Assembly (NCBI GenBank): GCA_017475785.1
Contig: JAFVEX010000181.1
Location: 1 to 12,932, forward strand
Direction of reading: 5' to 3'
Source of the DNA: Eubacterium sp.
Lineage (GTDB): Bacteria > Bacillota_A > Clostridia > Lachnospirales > Lachnospiraceae
Length of the DNA stretch: 12,932 bases
The notes beneath the pieces were generated by a model. That model did no database searches. It had not been told where the DNA came from and saw only the letters and a program-made list of their open reading frames with translations. The stretch's first letter is position 1. Every line of letters begins with the position of its first letter. The translations under genes were made by a program, and so were the position numbers. Positions 6,589-12,932 of this stretch are shown piece by piece.

Positions 6589-7938
6589 ATGAACATTGGT
6601 GAAGTGAGCAGAAGACTTGCGTTTAATGCCATCGATAAGCTTCAGGGAGGCCGGCTGAACACGCTGAAGGAGGTCAACAAGGCTGAGATTACGGGCGGGG
6701 TGACACCGGACTATCAGCTCCGGCGCCAGCGCGCGCTGCTGCAGTACGCCTCGGCGAACTGTCCGTTTTACCGGAATCTGTACGCTTCCGGCGCGCTTTC
6801 CGGTGAGGATGGCGAACTGTCTCTTCAGAAATTCCCGGTGCTCAACAAGCTGGAGTTTATCGGGCACTACGAGGAGATCCTCAGCGACGCCTACAGGGAC
6901 ATGAGAGAATCCCTCGCGCATCTGACGACGAGCGGATCGACGGGAACGCCGTTTACGGTGCTGGCGGATCCGGAGAAAATGAACCATGTCAATATGAATT
7001 TTATGGCTGTCCTGGAGCTCAACGGATTCCGGATGGGCATGAAGCGCGGAGAATTCCGCGCGTGGATTGAAGGAAAAAACACGATTTCGCCCTGGCGTTC
7101 CTTTAAAAACAACCTGAAAATGATCGAGATCTCCAACATGGGAGACGATCAGGTGCGGGGGATTTTCGAGCGGCTCAGGAAAGAGCGCATACAGGTGCTG
7201 GCGATGTACTCGAGCGCGCTGACCGCGATGACGGACTACGCGGAGCGCGCCAGTCTGGATGTCAGCGGCTGGGACGTCGAAATGATCTTTACAATGGGAG
7301 AGGCGCTGCCGGCTTCGACACGGGAAAAAGCAGAGCATCTGTTCGGAATCCGTCCTGTGCTGTCCTACGGCAACAATGAGAACGGGTTTATTGCCGTCAG
7401 TCTTGACGGCGCGGATACCTATACGATCGATCTCTACAGCTATGCCGTCGAGATTCTCAAGATGGACAGCGACGCGCCCGCAGAGGAGGGTGAGCTGGGC
7501 AGAATTGTCGTGACAGACTATTACAACCGCGCCTTCCCGATGATCCGCTATGACACCGGAGATACCGGTAAGATGCGGCAGGTGGCAGATCCGGACGGCC
7601 GCATTCACGCGGAATTTACCGAGATTTACGGCCGGCGCGGATCCCTGCTCTACAACACGGCGGGAGAGCCGCTTTCCATGCATGTGTTTATGAACAACCT
7701 GCTGAATTTTGAAGGGATTCTGCGGCAGGCGAAGTGCACGCAGACAGGACTGAAGTCTTATCTTCTGACCCTGAATCCGTATGAAGGCGTTGAAGTGGAT
7801 GAGTCGGCAGTTATCGGTTCTTACCGAAAATATCTGGGAGAGGACGCGGAATTCGAGGTGGAATATGTCGAGGCGCTGCCGGTGCAGCAGTCCGGCAAGA
7901 CGATGGTCTGCGAGCAGAAATGCGAAGCGTATCTGTAA
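6589..7938 (+). CDS. Second phenylacetate-CoA ligase/CapK-like adenylate-forming enzyme
   Basis: This 449-residue soluble enzyme is a clear but divergent paralogue of the one at 2952-4280. It belongs to the same PaaK/CapK branch of the ANL superfamily, which makes acyl-adenylates and usually acyl-CoA. It has TTSGSTGTP (113-121), YGNNENG (260-266), RYDTGD (320-325), GRR (348-350) and SGK (435-437), so all core adenylation motifs including the likely catalytic Lys are intact. The region between about 125 and 255, which builds much of the acid-binding pocket in this family, differs strongly from its paralogue, suggesting another substrate. It opens a plus-strand cluster with a ThDP enzyme 60 bases downstream, then a glycosyltransferase and GtrA. 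That context points to making an acyl group for an envelope glycan rather than to phenylacetate breakdown, because no other phenylacetate pathway gene is present. Confidence 0.85.
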   Translation: MNIGEVSRRLAFNAIDKLQGGRLNTLKEVNKAEITGGVTPDYQLRRQRALLQYASANCPFYRNLYASGALSGEDGELSLQKFPVLNKLEFIGHYEEILSDAYRDMRESLAHLTTSGSTGTPFTVLADPEKMNHVNMNFMAVLELNGFRMGMKRGEFRAWIEGKNTISPWRSFKNNLKMIEISNMGDDQVRGIFERLRKERIQVLAMYSSALTAMTDYAERASLDVSGWDVEMIFTMGEALPASTREKAEHLFGIRPVLSYGNNENGFIAVSLDGADTYTIDLYSYAVEILKMDSDAPAEEGELGRIVVTDYYNRAFPMIRYDTGDTGKMRQVADPDGRIHAEFTEIYGRRGSLLYNTAGEPLSMHVFMNNLLNFEGILRQAKCTQTGLKSYLLTLNPYEGVEVDESAVIGSYRKYLGEDAEFEVEYVEALPVQQSGKTMVCEQKCEAYL

Positions 7939-7998
7939 TCTTTGCGTAAACAGCTGTTATTGCGCAATGCTTCTGTGTTGTTGAAGAGTTCGAGCAAT

Positions 7999-9927
7999 AT
8001 GAAAGTATCTGATTATCTTGTAAAAGCCTGTCTGGAGGCAGGTATCAGGGATGTTTTTCTGGTGACGGGCGGCGGCGCCATGCATCTGGATGATTCATTT
8101 GGCCACAGTCCGGATCTGCGGTGCACCTACCATCACAATGAACAGGCCTGCGCGATGGCGGCGGAGGCGTACGCCCGTGTAAACAATCAGCCGGCGCTGG
8201 CACTCGTCACTTCCGGACCCGGCGCGACGAACGCGATGACGGGCGTCCTCTGCGCGTGGATGGAATCGATTCCGATGCTGGTGATTTCGGGACAGGTCCG
8301 CTATGCGACGACTGTGAGAAGCAGCGGACTGAACCTGCGCTCCATGGGAATCCAGGAGTACGACATTACGAAGAGTGCCGCGGCTATGACAAAGTATGCT
8401 GTCATGGTCACGCGCAGGGAGGATGTGCGGTACTGCGCGGAGCGGGCGTTATACGAGATGACGCACGGACGGCGGGGCCCTGTGTGGCTGGATGTGCCGC
8501 TGGATGTGCAGGCGGCGGAGATTGATCCGGAGGCGCAGAGAGGGTTTGTGCCGGAGGAAACAGAAAAAGATGACGGAAATAAGTATTTTCCGGATGAGCT
8601 GATCAGTCAGATTACAGGCCGTCTGCAGGGCGCGGAGCGCCCGGTTCTGTTCGGCGGATACGGCGTCCGCGCGGCAGGCGGCGCGGAGCTGTTTCTGGAG
8701 CTGGCGGAGCTGATCGGCGCGCCGGTGCTGACAGGTATGTCGAGCATCGATCTCATACCGAGTGACCATCCGCTCTATGCGGGCAGGACAGGCATGACCG
8801 GCTCGCGGGGCGGCAACCTGACGATGGCAGGCTGTGATGTGCTTCTCTCGATCGGAAGCCGCCAGAGTTTTCTGCAGACCGGTTTCAACAGCCAGGACTG
8901 GGCGAGAGAGGCTTATACGATCCTGAATGACTTGGACAGTGAAGAACTGAAAAAGCCGAATCTGCATGTCTCGCTGCCAGTAGTCGGCGACGCGCGCGCC
9001 CTGATGGAGCAGCTGGCCGCGCGCCTGAAAGAACTGGGATGTACGAAGGAGAAGCCGCTGGTTCGCGGCCCGGGCTGGACAGAACGCGCATCTGCGCGCG
9101 AAAAGCGGTACCCGGTTGTCACAGAAGAGGAAAAGGCGCCGCAGGCAGACGGAAAGTCAAATATTTATGCTTTTTATGACATGCTCTCAGAGCTGCTGCC
9201 GGAGGGCGCGCAGGTTCTGGCGAGCTGCGGCACGTCCCGCGTGGCCGGGACACAGGCGTTTCAGATAAAAAAAGGCCAGCGGTTTTACACAAATTCGGCA
9301 ACTGCCTCGATGGGCTACGGGCTCCCCGCCGCGATCGGACTGGCAAGGGCGCTGAACCCGGCGGCGCGGCAGACGCGGGAGACGGCAGATAGCGCGGACA
9401 CGGAAAATCGCGGGCGGGGCACAGAGCCTTCGGAACAGACGCGGGTGATTCACGCAGTCGACGGAGAGGGCTCACTGATGATGAATCTGCAGGAGCTCCA
9501 GACAATTTCGACAAATCACCTGCCGGTGCGGATTTTCCTGATCCGGAATGAGGGCTATCACTCCATCCGCCAGACACAGCGGGCTTATTTTGGCGAGCCG
9601 CTGATCGGAATCGGCGAAGAGAGCGGCGACCTCGGTTTTCCGGACCCGGCGAAGCTGGCTGATACCTTTGGACTTTCATACAGCTGCTGCCTGTCAAATG
9701 AGACACTGCGGGAGGATCTGGAGCGCGCGCTGCGCCTGCCGCTCCCGGCACTGATACAGGTCGAAGTGTCGCCGCTTCAGAAGACAGAGCCCAAGGCGGC
9801 TTCCCGAAAGCTGGAGGACGGAACTATGGTGTCCGCCCCGCTGGAGGACATGGCGCCGTTTCTTCCCAGAGAGACACTGGAGGAAGAACTGGAAATCCCG
9901 ATGACGGAAAGTGAGAAAATGCGGTAG
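7999..9927 (+). CDS. Thiamine-diphosphate enzyme, acetolactate synthase-like
   Basis: This 642-residue enzyme has the usual three domains. The N-terminal pyrimidine-binding domain (about 1-170) contains the cofactor-activating Glu at E48 (HHNEQACAMAAEAYAR) and TSGPGATNAMTG (71-82). The central domain spans about 195-345. The C-terminal pyrophosphate-binding domain (about 385-590) contains MGYGLPAAIG (438-447), the metal-binding motif as GEGS (489-492) and N517. Such enzymes decarboxylate 2-oxoacids and transfer the two-carbon unit. The tail APLEDMAPFLPRE resembles that of ThDP enzymes in surface-polysaccharide loci rather than anabolic IlvB. Two oddities: the usual GDG Asp is Glu (E490), and there is a polar insertion at about 454-482. 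ATG 7999 is chosen by homology (MKVSDYLVKA); its ribosome binding site is weak, and non-ATG starts from 7942 on are possible. It could be a branched-sugar carboligase (YerE type), but that is speculation. Confidence 0.82.
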   Translation: MKVSDYLVKACLEAGIRDVFLVTGGGAMHLDDSFGHSPDLRCTYHHNEQACAMAAEAYARVNNQPALALVTSGPGATNAMTGVLCAWMESIPMLVISGQVRYATTVRSSGLNLRSMGIQEYDITKSAAAMTKYAVMVTRREDVRYCAERALYEMTHGRRGPVWLDVPLDVQAAEIDPEAQRGFVPEETEKDDGNKYFPDELISQITGRLQGAERPVLFGGYGVRAAGGAELFLELAELIGAPVLTGMSSIDLIPSDHPLYAGRTGMTGSRGGNLTMAGCDVLLSIGSRQSFLQTGFNSQDWAREAYTILNDLDSEELKKPNLHVSLPVVGDARALMEQLAARLKELGCTKEKPLVRGPGWTERASAREKRYPVVTEEEKAPQADGKSNIYAFYDMLSELLPEGAQVLASCGTSRVAGTQAFQIKKGQRFYTNSATASMGYGLPAAIGLARALNPAARQTRETADSADTENRGRGTEPSEQTRVIHAVDGEGSLMMNLQELQTISTNHLPVRIFLIRNEGYHSIRQTQRAYFGEPLIGIGEESGDLGFPDPAKLADTFGLSYSCCLSNETLREDLERALRLPLPALIQVEVSPLQKTEPKAASRKLEDGTMVSAPLEDMAPFLPRETLEEELEIPMTESEKMR

Positions 9928-9962
9928 AACAGACCGCGCGCCAACCAAAAAGGAATCTGCTT

Positions 9963-10931
9963 ATGGAAAAGAAAAAGCTGCTCTCGGTCGTGATTCCGAC
10001 TTATAACGAGCAGGAAAATGTCGAGGCGATGACGGAGACGCTGGTGGATATTTTTGAAAACCAGCTCCCGGCGTATGACTACGAGATCATTTATATCGAT
10101 AACCACTCCAGGGATGACACGCGCCGGATTCTGCGGCGTCTCTGCGCGGAAAACAGGCGCGTCAAGGCGATTTTTAACGCGCGCAACTTCGGCCAGCTGC
10201 GCTCGCCGGTGCACGGCCTCAAGCAGGCCTACGGCGACGCCGTTCTGCGCCTGAATGCCGATTTTCAGGATCCGCCGGAGATGATTCCGCAGTTTGTGGA
10301 GGCGTGGGAGAAGGGCTCCAAAATCGTTATTGGCATCAAAAACAAGACGAGCGAAGGACGGTTTATGGCGTCCATGCGCAAAATCTACTATAAGCTCTTG
10401 CGCAAAATCACGGACATTGGCCACATCGAGAACTTTACCGGCTTTGGTCTGTACGACAAGGCGTTTGTCGATGTTGTCCGGGGGATCGACGACCCGATGC
10501 CCTATCTGCGTGGAATGATTGCAGAGCTGGGATATGACTACGAGACCATTCCATACGACCGCCCGAACCGGCGCGCCGGAAAGAGCAAAAATAATTTTTA
10601 CAGCCTCTATGATGTCGCCATGACAGGTATCACGGCGTACTCAAAGGTGATTCTGCGGTTTGCGACTTTTATCGGCTTCGGAATCGGGGCGCTGTCTTTC
10701 CTCGTGGCCATCGTCTACTTTATCCTGAAGCTGATCCACTGGGACTGGTTCCGCTCCGGAATCGCGCCGCTCGTGATCGGCGTGTTCTTCCTGGGCGGCG
10801 TGGAATTGTTTTTCATCGGGCTTCTGGGAGAATACATTCTTGCGATCAACCAGCGGGTGCTGCACAGGCCGCTGGTGGTCGAGGAGGAGCGTCTGAATTT
10901 CGATGAGACCGATGATCTGGAAACTTTATAA
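9963..10931 (+). CDS. Polyprenol-phosphate glycosyltransferase, family 2 (GtrB/DPM-like)
   Basis: This 322-residue membrane-attached glycosyltransferase probably moves a sugar from a nucleotide donor onto undecaprenyl phosphate on the cytoplasmic face. The GT-A domain opens with LSVVIPTYNEQENV (7-20), followed by IDNHSRDDT (45-53), RNFGQLRSPVHG (74-85), LNADFQDPPEMI (97-108) and RRAGKSKNNFYSLYD (203-217). Two membrane helices follow at about 233-255 and 266-288, as in GtrB, CsbB and related proteins. The first Asp of the metal-binding DXD is Asn (N98-A99-D100), and the usual DDGS is DNHS, so it belongs to a variant subclass. AGGA eight bases before the ATG supports the start. It lies 35 bases after the ThDP enzyme and overlaps gtrA by 29 bases. 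The sugar is unknown. Confidence 0.88.
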   Translation: MEKKKLLSVVIPTYNEQENVEAMTETLVDIFENQLPAYDYEIIYIDNHSRDDTRRILRRLCAENRRVKAIFNARNFGQLRSPVHGLKQAYGDAVLRLNADFQDPPEMIPQFVEAWEKGSKIVIGIKNKTSEGRFMASMRKIYYKLLRKITDIGHIENFTGFGLYDKAFVDVVRGIDDPMPYLRGMIAELGYDYETIPYDRPNRRAGKSKNNFYSLYDVAMTGITAYSKVILRFATFIGFGIGALSFLVAIVYFILKLIHWDWFRSGIAPLVIGVFFLGGVELFFIGLLGEYILAINQRVLHRPLVVEEERLNFDETDDLETL

Positions 10932-11337
10932 CAGATACAGAGAGGTCGTGAATTACCTTGTCGTCGGCGTCCTGACAACAGTGGTGAGCCTGGGGGTGTA
11001 TTATACCTGCGTTCTGACCTTTCTGAATCCGCAAAATGCCATTCAGCTGCAGGCGGCCAATGTCATTTCATGGGTCGCGGCGGTCACATTTGCTTATTTT
11101 ACCAACCGGATTTTTGTGTTCCGGAGCAAAGACCCGCGCATGCTGCGTGAGGCGGCGAAGTTCTACAGCGCACGGCTGGGGACGCTGCTGATGGAGATGG
11201 CAGTGATGTTTCTGATGGTGACGGCAGCCGGACTGAATGATAAAATCGCGAAGCTGGTGGTGCAGGTGCTGGTTACCGTGGCAAATTACGTATTCAGCAA
11301 GCTGTTTGTATTTCGCAGTAACAAAAAAGAACTGTAA
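10903..11337 (+). CDS. GtrA-family membrane protein
   Basis: This 144-residue protein has four predicted membrane helices (about 16-36, 45-66, 88-108, 115-135) and the GtrA family signatures VNYLVVGVLTTVVSLGVYY (16-34), FAYFTNRIFVFRS near the end of helix 2, and NYVFSKLFVFRS near the C-terminus. GtrA proteins are thought to flip polyprenol-phosphate-linked sugars made by a GtrB partner, for use by a third, extracytoplasmic transferase. It starts within the last 29 bases of the glycosyltransferase gene, so the two are likely translationally coupled and work as a pair. GAGGAGGAG at 10881-10889 is a rather distant ribosome binding site. An alternative ATG at 10912 would remove three residues. 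A dedicated third-component transferase, usual in such systems, is not visible in the window. Confidence 0.9.
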   Translation: MRPMIWKLYNRYREVVNYLVVGVLTTVVSLGVYYTCVLTFLNPQNAIQLQAANVISWVAAVTFAYFTNRIFVFRSKDPRMLREAAKFYSARLGTLLMEMAVMFLMVTAAGLNDKIAKLVVQVLVTVANYVFSKLFVFRSNKKEL

Positions 11338-11362
11338 GAACCGTTGATTTCTGCAGTGAGTG

Positions 11363-11395
11363 TGCCGGAAAGTGAAGGTTCGCGATTATCCGGCA
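11363..11395 (+). repeat. Short inverted repeat in the 83-base gap after gtrA
   Basis: TGCCGGA (11363-11369) can pair with TCCGGCA (11389-11395) across a 19-base loop. No T-run follows, so it is not a convincing terminator. No clear promoter is visible in the gap either, so the next gene may be read from upstream. Confidence 0.3.
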
Positions 11396-11420
11396 GCGCA
11401 AATTAAAAGGTACACACGAT

Positions 11421-12791
11421 ATGAAGCTGTTAAGTGTAACAAAACGTAATCAGATTGATAAAAAGAGGAGAGGCCTGTGGGTGAGGCGGGCCGCCCTGCT
11501 GCTGGCGCTGATTCTGCTGGCGGAGCCTGCGGGACTGGCCGCGGGCGCGCGGGATGTGAGCGCGGCAGTGACGGAAAGCACGTCTGCTTCTTCTGCCACA
11601 GGTACAGCAGCGGCATCGAAGGTGACGAAGCGGATCCTCAACGTCCCGTACATCAACCAGCATCTGGGTCTGTGGGTGCCGGAACAGCACGGCTACACGA
11701 ATGCGTGGTGGGCAAATCAGACATTTGAGGGCTCGTCCCGCATCTTCAGCTATTACGGCTGCGGGTTTGCGTGCGCGGCCATGGCGATTTCATACATGCG
11801 CGGCTCAGTCATCAACCCAAAAGAGATCATGACGAGAGCCTGCGGGTTCAATGGTATCGCGGCAGACCGGGATGTCGGCGTGCGGTCTGCGGCGAAGTAC
11901 GGCTTCCGCGCCTATACACTGCACAGTCCCACCAAACAGCAGATTATCAACGAGCTTGTCGCGGGCAACCCGGTCATGGTTCTGGAGCAGCACTCGAAGT
12001 TTGGCGGCGGCAACGGACACTATGTCCTGCTGATCGGCTACTGGAAGCGGGACGGCATCGATCAGTTCGCAGTGTCGGATCCCAGCAACCAGTTCATGGC
12101 CTGGGTGTGTGACCAGAAGACCCACACATGGGAAGATGTCAACCAGGGCGCCTGGCACATTGACAGCGAGCTGGTTTCTGGAGAGTACACGGTATTCTGC
12201 GCGGCGAACAAGCAGGTCGAGATCGGCGGAAAAGAGTATCTGCAGAGTCCGGAGGGAACACTCCTCAAAGGCTTCCAGTATCTTGAGAAACAAAACAAAA
12301 CCTGCTATTATGATTCGACGGGCGCCATGGTGCACGGCCTGAAAAAGATCGGGAAGTATTTCTATTACTTCGACAAAAAAACAGGCGCCATGAAGACGAA
12401 CGGCTTCCAGTATATCGCCGAGAATGGCAAGACGTTTTATTTTAACAGCAAAGGGCGCGCCGTTTCCGGCCTGAAGAAGATCAACGGGAACTATTACTAT
12501 TTCCGGACGTATAATATGAAGAAGGGCTTCGTTTATATCTCCGAGAAGAAAAGAACCTGTTATTTCAACAGCAAGGGCCAGATGGTTTTCGGCCTTCATA
12601 AGATCAAGGGAAAGTATTATTACTTTGCCGCAAAAACCGGCGCGATGAAGAAGAACGGTTTCCAGTACATCGCGGAAAAGAAAAGGACATGCTATTTTGA
12701 CAAAAAAGGGCGCATGGTTTTCGGAAAAAAGAAGATAAACGGAAAGTGGTACAACTTCAACAAAAAGACCGGCGCGATGATTAAAGGGTAA
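11421..12791 (+). CDS. Secreted C39-like cysteine peptidase with cell-wall-binding repeats
   Basis: This 456-residue exported protein has a long N-terminal signal: charged residues 8-23, hydrophobic core about 24-35, and probable cleavage between 42 and 50. A Ser/Thr/Ala linker follows to about 68. Residues 70-262 form a papain-fold domain of the peptidase C39 type, with Q80 (VPYINQ) as likely oxyanion residue, C114 ([10 protein letters not shown]), H200 (GHYVLLIGY) and D220 (SDPSN). No ABC transporter domain is attached, so this is a stand-alone extracellular form rather than a bacteriocin exporter. From 284 to the end, about four repeats of some 42-44 residues have the pattern [32 protein letters not shown], like the CW_binding_1/choline-binding family, and should hold it to the wall. 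Substrate unknown: protein or peptidoglycan peptide cleavage are both possible. A weak AAAAGG precedes the ATG. Confidence 0.85.
   Translation: MKLLSVTKRNQIDKKRRGLWVRRAALLLALILLAEPAGLAAGARDVSAAVTESTSASSATGTAAASKVTKRILNVPYINQHLGLWVPEQHGYTNAWWANQTFEGSSRIFSYYGCGFACAAMAISYMRGSVINPKEIMTRACGFNGIAADRDVGVRSAAKYGFRAYTLHSPTKQQIINELVAGNPVMVLEQHSKFGGGNGHYVLLIGYWKRDGIDQFAVSDPSNQFMAWVCDQKTHTWEDVNQGAWHIDSELVSGEYTVFCAANKQVEIGGKEYLQSPEGTLLKGFQYLEKQNKTCYYDSTGAMVHGLKKIGKYFYYFDKKTGAMKTNGFQYIAENGKTFYFNSKGRAVSGLKKINGNYYYFRTYNMKKGFVYISEKKRTCYFNSKGQMVFGLHKIKGKYYYFAAKTGAMKKNGFQYIAEKKRTCYFDKKGRMVFGKKKINGKWYNFNKKTGAMIKG
12270..12788 (+). repeat. Tandem cell-wall-binding repeats
   Basis: Four in-frame units of about 130 bases encode the Tyr/Lys/Gly-rich wall-binding motif. 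Related segments such as GGCTTCCAGTAT recur near 12270 and 12402, and as GGTTTCCAGTAC near 12657. The third unit, around residue 363, has lost the usual TGAM turn. The copies differ at many third positions, so they are not recent duplications. Confidence 0.8.
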
Positions 12792-12805
12792 GGAGAAAAC
12801 AGCAC

Positions 12806-12932
<127 letters not shown>

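Noticed and set aside
6550..7683. Long minus-strand open frame (377 codons) opposite the second CapK-like gene
   Set aside because: Its translation is rich in Arg, His and Val with no domain pattern, and the plus strand encodes a complete enzyme with all motifs. It is a shadow caused by codon bias.
7942..7998. Upstream TTG/GTG starts for the ThDP enzyme
   Set aside because: They would add up to 19 residues not typical of the family. ATG 7999 gives the expected MKVSDYLV start, although its ribosome binding site is weak.
12270..12788. Repeats considered as a CRISPR-like or mobile repeat array
   Set aside because: They are in-frame protein repeats with synonymous differences and no spacers.

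Overview
The window looks like a chromosomal segment of a Gram-positive Firmicute, most likely of the Clostridia and perhaps Lachnospiraceae-like. This is an inference from strong purine-rich ribosome binding sites, classical signal peptides, an (S/P)PXTG-type sorting signal, fibronectin type III and cell-wall-binding repeat proteins, and moderately high GC with AT-rich promoter islands. No database search was possible.

Layout. Positions 121-1651 carry two adjacent plus-strand genes for small secreted proteins, one unrecognised and one with fibronectin type III-like domains. They end at a strong bidirectional terminator (1681-1724). On the minus strand, a phenylacetate-CoA ligase/CapK-like adenylate-forming enzyme (2952-4280) is followed by an MOP-superfamily polysaccharide flippase-like membrane protein (1701-2927). 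The intergenic region 4287-4615 holds two divergent promoters. One drives the minus-strand pair. The other, with a perfect -35 box and A-tracts upstream, drives a 567-residue sortase-anchored surface protein with a pilin-type isopeptide domain (4616-6319).

After a hairpin terminator (6386-6423) and a new promoter (6435-6463) comes a plus-strand cluster: a second CapK-like enzyme (6589-7938), a thiamine-diphosphate enzyme of the acetolactate synthase superfamily (7999-9927), a polyprenol-phosphate glycosyltransferase of the GtrB/DPM type (9963-10931) and an overlapping GtrA-family membrane protein (10903-11337). A secreted C39-like cysteine peptidase with C-terminal cell-wall-binding repeats (11421-12791) follows. 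Only 14 bases later the window ends inside the start of a glutaminyl-tRNA synthetase gene (12806 onward).

How it may work together. Nearly every gene except glnS acts on or at the cell envelope. The two CapK paralogues sit in transcription units with near-identical -10 regions. One is paired with a flippase, the other with a ThDP carboligase-like enzyme plus GtrB/GtrA. The simplest reading is a cell-surface glycan decoration locus: activated acyl or 2-oxoacid-derived groups and a lipid-linked sugar are made in the cytoplasm, flipped, and used on a surface polymer or on the neighbouring surface protein. The substrates cannot be read from the sequence, and no initiating transferase, polymerase or sortase gene is visible here.
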